64,000 bases of DNA from the NCBI RefSeq assembly GCF_035610345.1, contig NZ_CP141214.1, positions 124,001 to 188,000 on the forward strand. Direction: 5' to 3'. This document shows positions 45,141-53,327 of this stretch, piece after piece. The notes under the pieces are model-generated. The model made no database searches. It worked only from the letters and a program-made list of their open reading frames with translations, and was not told the origin of the DNA. Both the position numbers and the translations under genes were made by a program. The DNA is from Sinorhizobium meliloti (GTDB lineage: Bacteria > Pseudomonadota > Alphaproteobacteria > Rhizobiales > Rhizobiaceae). How positions within the stretch are numbered: the stretch's first letter is position 1; the number at the start of each line of letters is the position of its first letter.

Positions 45141-45176
45141 CAGGAGCGGAGCCGCCGAATGGCGGCTCCGCTCCTG
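45141..45176 (+). terminator. Perfect 16-bp hairpin after the 44.7-kb gene
   Basis: The arms at 45141-45156 (CAGGAGCGGAGCCGCC) and 45161-45176 are exact reverse complements around a GAAT loop, 15 nt after the stop codon. It is the strongest hairpin seen in the window. No T-run follows directly (GATCGATTTA), so it may stop part of transcription or protect the upstream mRNA and uncouple the first gene from the rest. Confidence 0.75.
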
Positions 45177-45225
45177 GATCGATTTACACCGGCCAAGTTT
45201 CTTGCCGAAGGCCGGATCGGCGCCC

Positions 45226-45981
45226 GTGACCTTCAAACAAGTTAAGCCACTTGCGGAACTGGCTCTCGTGCTGTGGGCGCTAGCGGCCGGACCGGTCAGG
45301 GAAAACGAACGAAGTGCGTGGGTCGGCCGAAGCACAAGAAGTCTCGGGACGGCCATGACGGCCCTTGCTGCCCTCCATCCTTGGACGGCCCACGAGCCGA
45401 AAACGGAATGGCTCATGCTTTTCCCGATTTTCGAGCGAACGACCGGCTGCCGGTTCGCAGATCAAGCCGCTCTTCACAGCGCCTTGGCCGCAAGCGGCAA
45501 CTCGCTCAATATCGCCTTCGCCCGCGACATGGCGGGCCTTGAGGATTGCCGACCTGCGGTTCATCGCGAACTCAGTATGCTGATGAGTAACTGGCAACAA
45601 GGTCTGGGCCAGTCGACACTCTACAGGCTCACGCATCTCGTCTTCTTCGCCACGCATTTCGGCAGGAGGAGTGGGTATTGGCCGGCCGAACAGCAGCGCT
45701 TTCTGGCCGATGTTCTCGCGCCTTGCGCCGAGGCACGTCTGGCACGCGGCGACTATGACATCGCCGTCGAGCTCCTCGTCGCGATGGCATGGACCGGACT
45801 TGCACGAACACCGGCTTTCTCAAGCGGCACTCTGTCATTGGCGGAGTTGGCCTTGGTACAGGGCAGCATTCCGACGGACCGGAGTGTGCCACGGGAAGGG
45901 GGAGCATTCGAGCATCGATATCATGCCACACTCATGACTCTCCTGGCCCTTGCGGAAGCGGCCTCGTTCTCCGGAGACTAG
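45226..45981 (+). CDS. Unknown protein, about 251 residues (possibly DUF6895-like)
   Basis: The protein is mostly helical, with PLAELALVLWALAAGPVRENE near the start, then WLMLFPIFERTTGC, ELSMLMSNWQQGLGQSTLYRLTHLVFFATHFGRRSGYW and HRYHATLMTLLALAEAASF. It has His/Glu-rich helices but no catalytic motif I recognise. The pattern reminds me of DUF6895 proteins, but I am not sure. GTG at 45226 is the best start; the frame is open further upstream into the hairpin region. The phosphoesterase gene begins 4 nt after it, so the two are coupled. Confidence 0.65.
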   Translation: MTFKQVKPLAELALVLWALAAGPVRENERSAWVGRSTRSLGTAMTALAALHPWTAHEPKTEWLMLFPIFERTTGCRFADQAALHSALAASGNSLNIAFARDMAGLEDCRPAVHRELSMLMSNWQQGLGQSTLYRLTHLVFFATHFGRRSGYWPAEQQRFLADVLAPCAEARLARGDYDIAVELLVAMAWTGLARTPAFSSGTLSLAELALVQGSIPTDRSVPREGGAFEHRYHATLMTLLALAEAASFSGD

Positions 45982-45985
45982 AAAG

Positions 45986-47461
45986 ATGACAACAGCAATC
46001 ACCAACGTCTTCGTCCTCATTCTTGAGAATCGGTCGCTCGATCACATGCTGGGCTTTTCCGGCATTGTCGGAATGGATGCGGTGACGGGCGATTCCACCT
46101 CTCTCAACGGCTTGAACGGAACGGAGTCCAACAGCTATCAGGGCCAGACCTATACCGTCACGCAGCCGGCGGACGAGACGATGCCCGTGGACCCGGCCCA
46201 CGAGTTCCCCGACGTTGTTGAGCAGCTTTGCGGGCAGGGTGCCTGCTATCAGCCGGGTGGTTCCTATCCTAAAGTCGAAAACACCGGCTTCGTCAGCAAT
46301 TATGCCGTCTCCTATACCGCCGGAGAGGGAGACGCGCCGAACGACTTTGGCGAGATCATGAAGTGCTTCTCGCCAGACCAGTTGCCGGTACTGAATGCTC
46401 TGGCGCGAGCCTTCGCCGTTTGCGACAATTGGTGCGCTTCCATGCCGGGGCCGACGTGGCCCAATCGTTTTTTCGCCTATGCGGCCTCATCTGGCGGGCT
46501 CGACTATAGTCCACCGCTTAGCCAGATCATCGAATGGGACGTCGGTGGCTTCACCTTTCCGAACGGCTCCCTCTTCGATCTCCTCGACCGCAAGTCCGAC
46601 TTTGGATGTCGCATCTTTGCCGGTGACCACTTCCCTATTGCCAAGGCGGTCAGGAACGTCGGAGAGTCCGGCATTACCTCCTTCGACGAATTTGCCGACG
46701 CGCTCGCGAGCTCCAGCTATCCGTGGCTTTTCACCTTGATCGAGCCGAGCTACGGAAACCTCCTCGACGGCACCTATGAGGGTGGTACATCTCAACATCC
46801 GTTGGACGGCGTGACCGCGGGTGAAGCCCTGATCAAGGCGACCTATGAAGCGATCCGCAATTCGCCGTTTTGGGACAGTAGCCTGCTGATCATCACCTGG
46901 GACGAGCACGGCGGCTTCTACGATCACGTTCCGCCGCCAGCGGCCGTGGCTCCGGACGACACGCTGTCCGGCTCCGAATTCAACAGATATGGCTTCACCT
47001 TCGAACGGTATGGCCCTCGCGTCCCGGCCGTGATCGTGTCACCCCTGATCCCCGAGCGGATCATTGATCATCGGCAGTACGATCACGCTTCAATCCCGGC
47101 AACCGTCGAGGTTCTGTTCGCCTTGCCTCCGCTCACGGAACGCGATGCTCGCGCCAACAATCTTACCTCGCTGCTGTCGCTCTCGACGCCGAGAACGGAC
47201 GCGCCGACGACTTTGCCGGAGCCGGCAGCATCACAAACGAAACCGGTGGCGCGGCCACCCCTGCCACCTGGGTCTCCGCCAGATGGAGGCAATCTGCCGG
47301 GCCAGATCTATGTTGCCATGCGTCGGGACGTAGCGCTCTCACCGCCCGCCGCCGAAGCCGAGATCGTGAACCGTTTGAGGTCGATCAGGACGCGCGCCCA
47401 GGCGGCCCAGTATCTCGAGGAGGTGCGGAACAAGATCGAGGCCAGAAGGGCTGCCCTATGA
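45986..47461 (+). CDS. Phosphoesterase family (phospholipase C / acid phosphatase type)
   Basis: The 491-residue product belongs to PF04185: it opens with VFVLILENRSLDHMLGFSG (the metal/nucleophile region E-N-R-S-D-H). It has WPNRFFAYAASSGG, then LIITWDEHGGFYDHVPPPAAV and YGPRVPAVIVSPLIPE. Family members cleave phospholipids or phosphate monoesters. There is no signal peptide, although most relatives are exported. The C-terminus (from about residue 420) is Pro-rich, then charged and helical. It overlaps the next gene as ATGA. Confidence 0.88.
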   Translation: MTTAITNVFVLILENRSLDHMLGFSGIVGMDAVTGDSTSLNGLNGTESNSYQGQTYTVTQPADETMPVDPAHEFPDVVEQLCGQGACYQPGGSYPKVENTGFVSNYAVSYTAGEGDAPNDFGEIMKCFSPDQLPVLNALARAFAVCDNWCASMPGPTWPNRFFAYAASSGGLDYSPPLSQIIEWDVGGFTFPNGSLFDLLDRKSDFGCRIFAGDHFPIAKAVRNVGESGITSFDEFADALASSSYPWLFTLIEPSYGNLLDGTYEGGTSQHPLDGVTAGEALIKATYEAIRNSPFWDSSLLIITWDEHGGFYDHVPPPAAVAPDDTLSGSEFNRYGFTFERYGPRVPAVIVSPLIPERIIDHRQYDHASIPATVEVLFALPPLTERDARANNLTSLLSLSTPRTDAPTTLPEPAASQTKPVARPPLPPGSPPDGGNLPGQIYVAMRRDVALSPPAAEAEIVNRLRSIRTRAQAAQYLEEVRNKIEARRAAL

Positions 47462-47970
47462 AGGGTAACGCATATGGGCAAGAGGTCGAGAAAGCCGTTT
47501 GCGAGCTGCGGCGGCTGCTCGGAGCCGCGGAGGAAATCTCGGCAGAAGCGTTGCTGGGCACCTTCGCCGATCCAGAGGGCCGCGCGGCGATGTACCAGCG
47601 TCGCTCGCTCGGCGAGTTGAGGGCGCATTTCTCGGAGGCGGCGAAGACCGCGTGTCCCTCCTCTCGGGAGGCTATGGCAGCGGCAATTGGCGCATTCTGG
47701 CGCTGGGCGCGTGACGGCTTTGCCGTCGTCAATATCGAGACGTACGAACGACGCCTGGCGGCTTGCCGGTCATGCGACCACTATGTCGCTGCGCCGAACG
47801 ATCTGCTCCATGCGACCGTGAAGCTCGCTACCGCCGACGCTCGCATATGTGACTGTTGCGGATGCTTCATGGAGAAGAAGGCACGACAGGCCAATGCACG
47901 CTGCCCCGTCCGGCATGAAGCGAACCCGGGGCTTAGCCGCTGGGGAGAGCCATTTTCAACCGAGCCATAG
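47458..47970 (+). CDS. Zinc-ribbon-like protein, 170 residues
   Basis: The protein has a helical N-terminal half (residues 1-95) and a cysteine cluster: CRSCDHYV, then ICDCCGCFMEKKARQANARCP. The pattern C-x2-C...C-x-C-C-x-C...C is typical of short zinc-binding proteins encoded with phage- or secretion-related genes. The start overlaps the phosphoesterase stop (ATGA), so it is translated with it, possibly as a partner or chaperone. The family name is not known to me. Confidence 0.65.
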   Translation: MKGNAYGQEVEKAVCELRRLLGAAEEISAEALLGTFADPEGRAAMYQRRSLGELRAHFSEAAKTACPSSREAMAAAIGAFWRWARDGFAVVNIETYERRLAACRSCDHYVAAPNDLLHATVKLATADARICDCCGCFMEKKARQANARCPVRHEANPGLSRWGEPFSTEP

Positions 47971-48270
47971 CGGGCCGGCGGGGTAATTGGGCTGGGGCCG
48001 CTCGCGTAAGCAAGAATGTCTTCGACGTTCATTTAGCAGAGAAGGATCCAAGCCGAACCTCTCCTCCTATGTCTCTCGCGGCGAGGCGCGGCTCCGAACA
48101 CAAGCGTGCATACGATGCTCAGTTGGCGACTTTCACCGCAGCGTCGACCGGCTAATAGAAGTCCGCTCGGGGCCGTTCGTAGTGTCCGGCGGCAAGGGCC
48201 GCAACGGGTCGAACTTTCGCCTCAGTAGACGAGCGGTCGGCGCTTCGAAGCGAAGCGCCGCCCTTGAGTG
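47971..48270. other. Gap before the recombinase gene
   Basis: Convergent genes face each other here. No protein-like frame, strong hairpin or repeat was seen. Confidence 0.3.
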
Positions 48271-48864
48271 CTACAGTTCCACTTGCTCAGAAATGGCTAA
48301 GGCGTCGTCCACCTCTATACCGAGGTATTGCACGGTGCTCTCCAGCTTTTTGTGGCCGAGCAAGAGCGGGACGGCGCGCAGGTTCCCTGTCTTCTTGTAG
48401 AACTGCGCCGCTTTCGTCCTCATCGAGTGCGTGCCGTAGCGCTTCGGATCAAGTCCGATGCTCGACACCCACCGCTCGACGATCCGACCATATTGCCGCG
48501 TCGAAAGATGCGGCTTTGCGTGCACACGGCTGGGGAACAGATAATCCCTTTCACCGAGCCGGCGAAGTCCAATCCAGGCATCGACAGCATCCCGCGTTTG
48601 ATCGGTCAGTTCGAACTGCACTGGTCGGCCTGTTTTCCGTTGGATGATGATCGCCCGCTCGCGAACCCTTCCGGAGATCGCAACATCGGCAACGGAGATC
48701 GCGACGAGATCACAAGCTCGCAATTTGCTGTCGATCGCGAGGTTGAACAGCGCCAGGTCACGCACCGCGCCCGACATTTGGAGGCGGGTTCGGATGGCCC
48801 AGACCTCCTTTGGCTTCAATGGAGGCTTCTGACCGATGATGCGGCCCGAGTTCCAGCTAGACAT
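48271..48864 (-). CDS. Short tyrosine recombinase/integrase
   Basis: The 197-residue product is essentially a catalytic domain: the first Arg in IDSKLRACDLVAI, a Lys in IIIQRKTGRPVQFEL, the H-x-x-R box as THSMRTKAAQ, the H in LLLGHKKLESTVQYL and the Tyr in TVQYLGIEV. The full set R-K-H-R-H-Y is thus present. It lacks the N-terminal core-binding domain of phage integrases, as in many stand-alone rhizobial recombinases. ATG at 48864 (MSSWNSGRIIGQ). It lies beside the 66-bp repeat and recombination-site-like sequences and may act on or mark a mobile boundary. Confidence 0.88.
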   Translation of the reverse strand: MSSWNSGRIIGQKPPLKPKEVWAIRTRLQMSGAVRDLALFNLAIDSKLRACDLVAISVADVAISGRVRERAIIIQRKTGRPVQFELTDQTRDAVDAWIGLRRLGERDYLFPSRVHAKPHLSTRQYGRIVERWVSSIGLDPKRYGTHSMRTKAAQFYKKTGNLRAVPLLLGHKKLESTVQYLGIEVDDALAISEQVEL

Positions 48865-49033
48865 AGCCTCACTCCCAAGAGCCACCCCCCACACCGCAGC
48901 GCTCAACCTTCAGGCAGGTTGAGCGTACTTCGAGAAGCGACTATTTGGGTGGAAGGCAGCCCTTCGCCTTGCTCATCTGAACGAGCAAGTTGCGCCAGTT
49001 GCCGACGCTTGGGGATACCACGTCGAACGTCGT
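48865..49033. other. Intergenic, recombinase upstream region
   Basis: This stretch should hold the recombinase promoter. No gene is seen. Confidence 0.3.
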
Positions 49034-49040
49034 GAATGGG

Positions 49041-49106
49041 GCCGACTGCGGACTGTCCGGTCCTGGAATATGCCCAGCCGGTAGCTGCCGTTCGGCAAGC
49101 GACCCC
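49041..49106. repeat. 66-bp dispersed repeat, copy 1
   Basis: It begins GCCGACTGCGGACTGTCCGG and ends GCAAGCGACCCC, and matches 61661-61726 at 65 of 66 positions (G49081 against A61701). It contains small dyads (GGAC-TGTCCG-GTCC, GCCGTTCGGC). Direct orientation; the copies are 12,620 bp apart. Confidence 0.9.
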
Positions 49107-49171
49107 TTCCAAGACATTCATTGGACTTGATCGCGCAACTACAAACCGGATATTCTGCACCGAGCAAACCG

Positions 49172-49199
49172 TGTCGCAGGTTTCGGGAATTTTGCGACA
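49172..49199. other. 28-bp inverted-repeat site, resolvase-site-like
   Basis: TGTCGCA at the left end and TGCGACA at the right end frame a 28-bp imperfect dyad with centre TTTCGGGAATT. Serine resolvases of Tn3-family elements bind 28-bp crossover sites of this shape. Related half-sites occur at 50429, 50462 and 62797. No resolvase or transposase gene is intact nearby. Confidence 0.55.
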
Positions 49200-49229
49200 T
49201 GTCGGCAAGCTCTGCGGATAAATTCCGTG

Positions 49230-50048
49230 CTACCCTTGGGCGAGCCGTTTCAGGACAGCCGCTACGATAACCTCGGGCCGATCTTCCTGAACAAGATGCC
49301 CGGAATCCGGTATGGCGATGCACTCGGCATCGGAGATCGCCGTCGCCAGGGCCACGCCTTTCTCGAAGGGTATCCATTCGTCATTTTGGCCCCAAAGGAC
49401 TGTCACCGGGCATTCCATCCGCCCGTAACGTCCTTCGACCTCGTCGGTGTATTTCTGATCCATCTGCGCGATTTGGCGATAGAACGCGGGCTGGCCTACT
49501 GCCCCGAGCCACGGTGCGCTGTAGATTTCCAATGCCTGTTCTGACAGCGGATTATAGGCGGCGGTCTGCAAGTAGGCTCGTAGAATCGCCCGGTGCATAT
49601 AGTCCGGCATCCCCGAGAAGGCAGCTTCATGCTTGCGCACATGCTGGACCAAAGCGGACCCCCAAGGAGCAAGGGCAACGGCGTCGAAGATCGTCAGGGA
49701 ACGATAACGCAAACCGTTCAGGTAATAGGCGCGCAGCGCCGTTGCCCCACCAAAGTCATGAGCCAGCACATCGGGACGGTCGAGGTTCCATTCTGCGAAC
49801 AGAGCGGCGAGGGTCTTGTTCTGGACAGCCAGAGACACGTCTTGCCCCTCGCACATCTCCGATAGCCCGTAGCCGACCAGATCGAAATAGTAGATGGTCC
49901 TGCGGTCGGCGAGCTGCGGCACGATTCTACGCCAGACCTGCGAGGAAAAGGGTGTCCCATGAAGCGCCACCAGCGGCGGCCCGTTCCCGATCTTACCCCA
50001 ATGAACGGCGTTTCCTTCAATGATCGTGGTATGGGGCAGGTCCAGCAC
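49230..50048 (-). CDS. Alpha/beta hydrolase with Asp nucleophile (dehalogenase-like)
   Basis: The 272-residue product has the oxyanion motif LVALHGTPFSSQVW. The nucleophile elbow is LAHDFGGATALR, where Asp replaces the usual Ser as in haloalkane or fluoroacetate dehalogenases. VLWGQNDEWIPFEKG (Asp) and IPDSGHLVQEDRPE (His) complete the triad. An epoxide hydrolase or dehalogenase-type reaction is therefore more likely than esterase action. The substrate is unknown. It is divergent from an ArsR regulator at 50098. Confidence 0.88.
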   Translation of the reverse strand: MLDLPHTTIIEGNAVHWGKIGNGPPLVALHGTPFSSQVWRRIVPQLADRRTIYYFDLVGYGLSEMCEGQDVSLAVQNKTLAALFAEWNLDRPDVLAHDFGGATALRAYYLNGLRYRSLTIFDAVALAPWGSALVQHVRKHEAAFSGMPDYMHRAILRAYLQTAAYNPLSEQALEIYSAPWLGAVGQPAFYRQIAQMDQKYTDEVEGRYGRMECPVTVLWGQNDEWIPFEKGVALATAISDAECIAIPDSGHLVQEDRPEVIVAAVLKRLAQG

Positions 50049-50097
50049 GATGACGACTCACATTGCAACTTAGCTAAATGACAATATGATAAGAGCC
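50049..50097. promoter_or_regulatory. Divergent promoter region, hydrolase / ArsR
   Basis: The 49-nt AT-rich interval contains CATTGCAACTTAGCTAAATG, with a TAGCTA centre and CATT/AATG ends. An ArsR-type operator covering both promoters is expected here. Confidence 0.5.
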
Positions 50098-50409
50098 ATG
50101 GACAGATCAACCCAAATCAAAGCCATGGCGAGCGAGCAGCGCCTAACGGTCCTGCGACTGTTGGCGGAACCGCAAAACCATTTCGGCCACCAATGGTCCG
50201 CCGATCCGGTCGAGTTCGGCGTCTGCATGACATTGATTGCCGAGGCCCTAGCCGTTGCGCAGCCTACGGCAAGTCGGCATCTGGAAATTCTCAAGCAAGC
50301 GGGATTTATCACGGTGCGGAAGCACCTGAAATGGTCGTATTGCAGGCGGGATGAGGCTGCGATCAGAGGCTATCTGGACTGGTTGGCCAGCGAGCTTTCC
50401 TCAACGTGA
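50098..50409 (+). CDS. ArsR-family transcriptional regulator
   Basis: The 103-residue product has the ArsR winged helix: IKAMASEQRLTVLRLLAEP, then EALAVAQPTASRHLEILKQAGFITVRKHLKW. The metal-binding ELCVCDL motif of classical ArsR is absent; only single Cys residues occur, so it is probably a metal-independent member. It should control the divergent hydrolase. The start is ATG at 50098. Confidence 0.88.
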   Translation: MDRSTQIKAMASEQRLTVLRLLAEPQNHFGHQWSADPVEFGVCMTLIAEALAVAQPTASRHLEILKQAGFITVRKHLKWSYCRRDEAAIRGYLDWLASELSST

Positions 50410-50428
50410 TAGCTCTGCCATCTGCCGG

Positions 50429-50482
50429 TGTCGCAGAAATCCTAAAGCTCGCTACGTTATAGGTTTCGGGCTTTTTGCGACA
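50429..50482. other. Resolvase-site-like half-sites
   Basis: TGTCGCAGAAATCCTAA (50429-50445) is identical to the sequence at 62797-62813. AGGTTTCGGG-CT-TTTTGCGACA (50461-50482) matches the right part of the 28-bp site at 49172 at 20 of 22 positions. The two halves face each other. This looks like the scar of a transposon recombination region. Confidence 0.5.
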
Positions 50483-50580
50483 CTCGCCGACCTCTGTCAC
50501 TCCAAGTCAATTTGCAACTTCACAAAACCGGAAGTTCAATTGTCTGGAGCTACAGGCCAATCCCAACATTTAGGCGTTGC

Positions 50581-50733
50581 TCAGCGTCCACCCGTTTCGA
50601 TGAGATAGGCTTGGATCTGCCGGATGATCATGCCGATTTCACCTGATGCGAGGAGGCCTGGCCCGAGAGGACCCGACTGGTTCTCGCCAACTGGAGGGAG
50701 CGACCGAAGTGCGGCTCGCACGTCAGCCGTCAT
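50581..50733 (-). CDS. Doubtful small ORF, 50 residues
   Basis: A frame beginning MTADVRAALRSLPPVGENQ and ending IQAYLIETGGR overlaps the end of the methyltransferase remnant as ATGA. The composition is protein-like but there is no known family. It is probably the tail of a decayed gene. Confidence 0.25.
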   Translation of the reverse strand: MTADVRAALRSLPPVGENQSGPLGPGLLASGEIGMIIRQIQAYLIETGGR

Positions 50734-51098
50734 TTGTGCGAGTTGCCACCTGCTCTCGGTCTCAGCGCTTCCGGACTATACGGAGCCGCCAGACTGCTGC
50801 CTTGACGGCATATGCCGCCGCCCCGAGCGCATGCGCACCCAAATGGCCGAGGCTTGGCGGCTCTAGCTGCGGCCGCTGCCGCGGGTGACTTCATTTCACG
50901 GGCGGCGCTACCACCGCCGAACCGTTTGCGGATTTCCGATGCAGTGTCCAACTCGCCGAGTCCGTTGATGGGCGGCAGCGCGTCAAGGAAAGCCGGGAAC
51001 GTGAAATGGTCCCGGTAAACGTCAAAACCAGCACGAACGTCTCGGGTCCACTGGTCAGCGTTGTCGTTCCAATGCTTTGCGACGTCAACATTGCGCAT
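50730..51098 (-). pseudogene. N-terminal remnant of a SAM-dependent methyltransferase
   Basis: The first 55 or so residues (DVAKHWNDNADQWTRDVRAG, YRDHFTFPAFLDALPPINGL, GELD) match the start of class I methyltransferases of the Methyltransf_11/25 kind. Where the SAM-binding GxGxG loop should follow, the frame reads TASEIRKRFGGGSAAREMK and then Ala/Arg-rich nonsense. The gene has been cut at this point, and the rest of the enzyme is absent. Confidence 0.65.
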
Positions 51099-51316
51099 GT
51101 CAGCTCCGATAACTGGCCCACCGTACTGCCCAAATCATATCGCCATCGCCCGCGATGCAGCAATGTCCGGTGCCGGCGCAAGTCCGACGACGGCCCTTTT
51201 GAGACCTCGGTAGTCAGTGCACCTCTGCCGTTCGCCCTACAGGAAGTTGCCGCGAAAAGGGAACCCTTGAAGGGGCGAGGGGATTACCTACCACATCAGG
51301 ACTGGAGACATTGCAA

Positions 51317-52177
51317 ATGTACATCATTGTTGGCGGGACGGGCCACGTCGGCTCCGCCGTGTCGAAGACGTTGCTCGATGAGGGCGAAGCAGTCACGGTC
51401 ATCACGCGAGACTCTGAGAAGGCGGATGCATGGCGACAGAGAGGCGCAGAGGTCGCCGTCGCCGACGTCCACGACGTGAGGTCGCTCCGTGAGATTTTCC
51501 GCCATGGGAAGCGCGCGTTCCTACTGAACCCGAACGCTGACGTCTCAAGTGATACGGATCGGGCGGAACGCGAAACCGTGCGCTGCCTGCTCGCGGCGAT
51601 TGATGGGTCGGGGTTGGAGAAGGTAGTGGCGGAATCAACCATGGGGGCGCAGCCGGGCGAGGAACTCGGCGATCTCAACGTTCTCTATGAACTGGAAGTG
51701 GGCCTGCGGAACCAGCCGATTCCTGCAAGTGTCGTTCGCGCAGCTTACTACTACAGCAACTGGGACACGATGGTGGAGCCTGTCACAAAGGACGGGGTGC
51801 TTTCGACGATGCTTCCTGCCGACCTCACGCTCCCGATGGTCGCGCCGGAGGATTTGGGACGGGTAGCCGCTCGGCTCCTGCAGGAACCTATCGAACGGTT
51901 CGGCACACACCCTGTCGAGGGGCCGAAACGGTGTTCCCCCAACGATGTCGCCGCGGCTTTCGCCGCTGCGCTCAACCGAGCCGTTCGGGTCGACGTGATC
52001 CCGCGCGAAAAATGGGAAGACGCATATCGCAGTTTAGGCTTCTCCGACGCCGCGGCTCACTCCTATGCACGGATGACGGCCCTTACCGCCGATGGTCCCG
52101 AATATCCCGAGAATTCAATTCGAGGATCGATCCCGCTCCAGACCTACATAGGCGGACTCGTTCGAAACTCCTGCTAA
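51317..52177 (+). CDS. NmrA-like / SDR NAD(P)-binding protein
   Basis: The 286-residue product starts with the Rossmann motif MYIIVGGTGHVGSAVSKTLL (GxxGxxG) and has EAVTVITRDSEKADAW, the atypical-SDR NmrA pattern. It lacks the Y-x3-K catalytic pair of classical reductases. Such proteins act as NADPH-quinone reductases or redox sensors. ATG at 51317 follows GGAG by 9 nt; TTG at 51311 is the alternative. Confidence 0.88.
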   Translation: MYIIVGGTGHVGSAVSKTLLDEGEAVTVITRDSEKADAWRQRGAEVAVADVHDVRSLREIFRHGKRAFLLNPNADVSSDTDRAERETVRCLLAAIDGSGLEKVVAESTMGAQPGEELGDLNVLYELEVGLRNQPIPASVVRAAYYYSNWDTMVEPVTKDGVLSTMLPADLTLPMVAPEDLGRVAARLLQEPIERFGTHPVEGPKRCSPNDVAAAFAAALNRAVRVDVIPREKWEDAYRSLGFSDAAAHSYARMTALTADGPEYPENSIRGSIPLQTYIGGLVRNSC

Positions 52178-52229
52178 CTGCTTCTGAGACTTGAAGTCTC
52201 GGCTCTTGTCGGCCCATTGCGGAAGACAA

Positions 52230-52985
52230 TCAATGAACAGTCGCCACCGGGGCAAACACGCGTGTAAGGAATTCCCGGAGAATGGGAGTGACTTGCTCAC
52301 GGGGAAGGCGATGGCCGCCGTCAAGCGCGTGAAACCGTACAGGAACCCCTGCACGTTCAAGAGCCTCGGAAAGTCGCTGAGCCTGATCGATCGATGCACG
52401 ATCATCATATTTGCCGTGTAGAAGAAGGGTTTCTGATCGGATGCTATGAGCATGATAGAGTGCAGACCGATCCAGAAATGCCTCGTCTGAGAGACCTGCT
52501 TCGGTCTGGATGGCTTGCTGCAAGCCTCGCGAACTGTTCTTGTGCGCATCTCTCAAGTCATAGACGCCCCCAGTCAGGATGATCGCTTTAAGATCTTGCA
52601 CCTTAGTTGCCGCCATGGCGGAGGCGATAGCCCCACGGCTGTTTCCATATAGGACGATACGCTTTGGATCGACCAACGGCTGCCGCTTGAGGAAATCCAC
52701 CGCCGCGACAATCGTTTTTTGGGTGGCCGGTCCACAGAAGTCCGCCGGACCGTCAGATGCACCGAAGCCTGGTTGCGATACGGCGGCCGCTGTTACACCG
52801 AGGCGAGAGGAAAACCTGACAAGCGATCCATCATCGACCGCCTCTCTCCCACCTAAAAGAAGTCCTCCCTGATTACCGTGGACGAACAATATCGCTCCGC
52901 TCTGTCGATCTGACCCACGCGCCTGGAATAGCTGGACACGAGCGCCATCGCCCCGATCGATGGTGTGTTCTGTCACCTCAGACAT
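52230..52985 (-). CDS. Alpha/beta hydrolase, dienelactone-hydrolase/S9-like
   Basis: The 251-residue product has AILFVHGNQGGLLLGG, the nucleophile elbow VLYGNSRGAIASAMAA (Ser), LLLHGKYDDRAS (Asp) and LDGGHRLPREQ (His). It is a single-domain hydrolase of the S9/dienelactone-hydrolase type without signal peptide. ATG at 52985 (MSEVTEHTIDRGDGARV) fits domain borders; the frame continues upstream. It is convergent with the NmrA-like gene. Confidence 0.83.
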   Translation of the reverse strand: MSEVTEHTIDRGDGARVQLFQARGSDRQSGAILFVHGNQGGLLLGGREAVDDGSLVRFSSRLGVTAAAVSQPGFGASDGPADFCGPATQKTIVAAVDFLKRQPLVDPKRIVLYGNSRGAIASAMAATKVQDLKAIILTGGVYDLRDAHKNSSRGLQQAIQTEAGLSDEAFLDRSALYHAHSIRSETLLLHGKYDDRASIDQAQRLSEALERAGVPVRFHALDGGHRLPREQVTPILREFLTRVFAPVATVH

Positions 52986-53327
52986 GGCAGTAATTCCGTT
53001 GCAACTGCTGGTAAGGATACGGTGGCAAGCCCTACTGTCAATGTCTCCTCTTGGCGCATCGTTGCCATCCGAGCTCAGCATGAGCGACGTCCGCTTCGGG
53101 AAGACGCCAGATCAGTCTCAACGACCGGAATGCAGGGGCGCAAAGGGGCCTCACGCGGCTTCGGGAGGCGTATTGCCTTGCGAAGAAGGAGCTAGGCGAT
53201 CGGCCGTTTCACGATCTGCCTGAGGCTTCCCCAGCAGACGCTGCAAGGTTCGGAGGGTGCCGGAAACCTGGAGAAGAGTGCACCGTCAGGTTTTGCCTGT
53301 CTCCGGTGAGTCATCCACAATGGCTGA

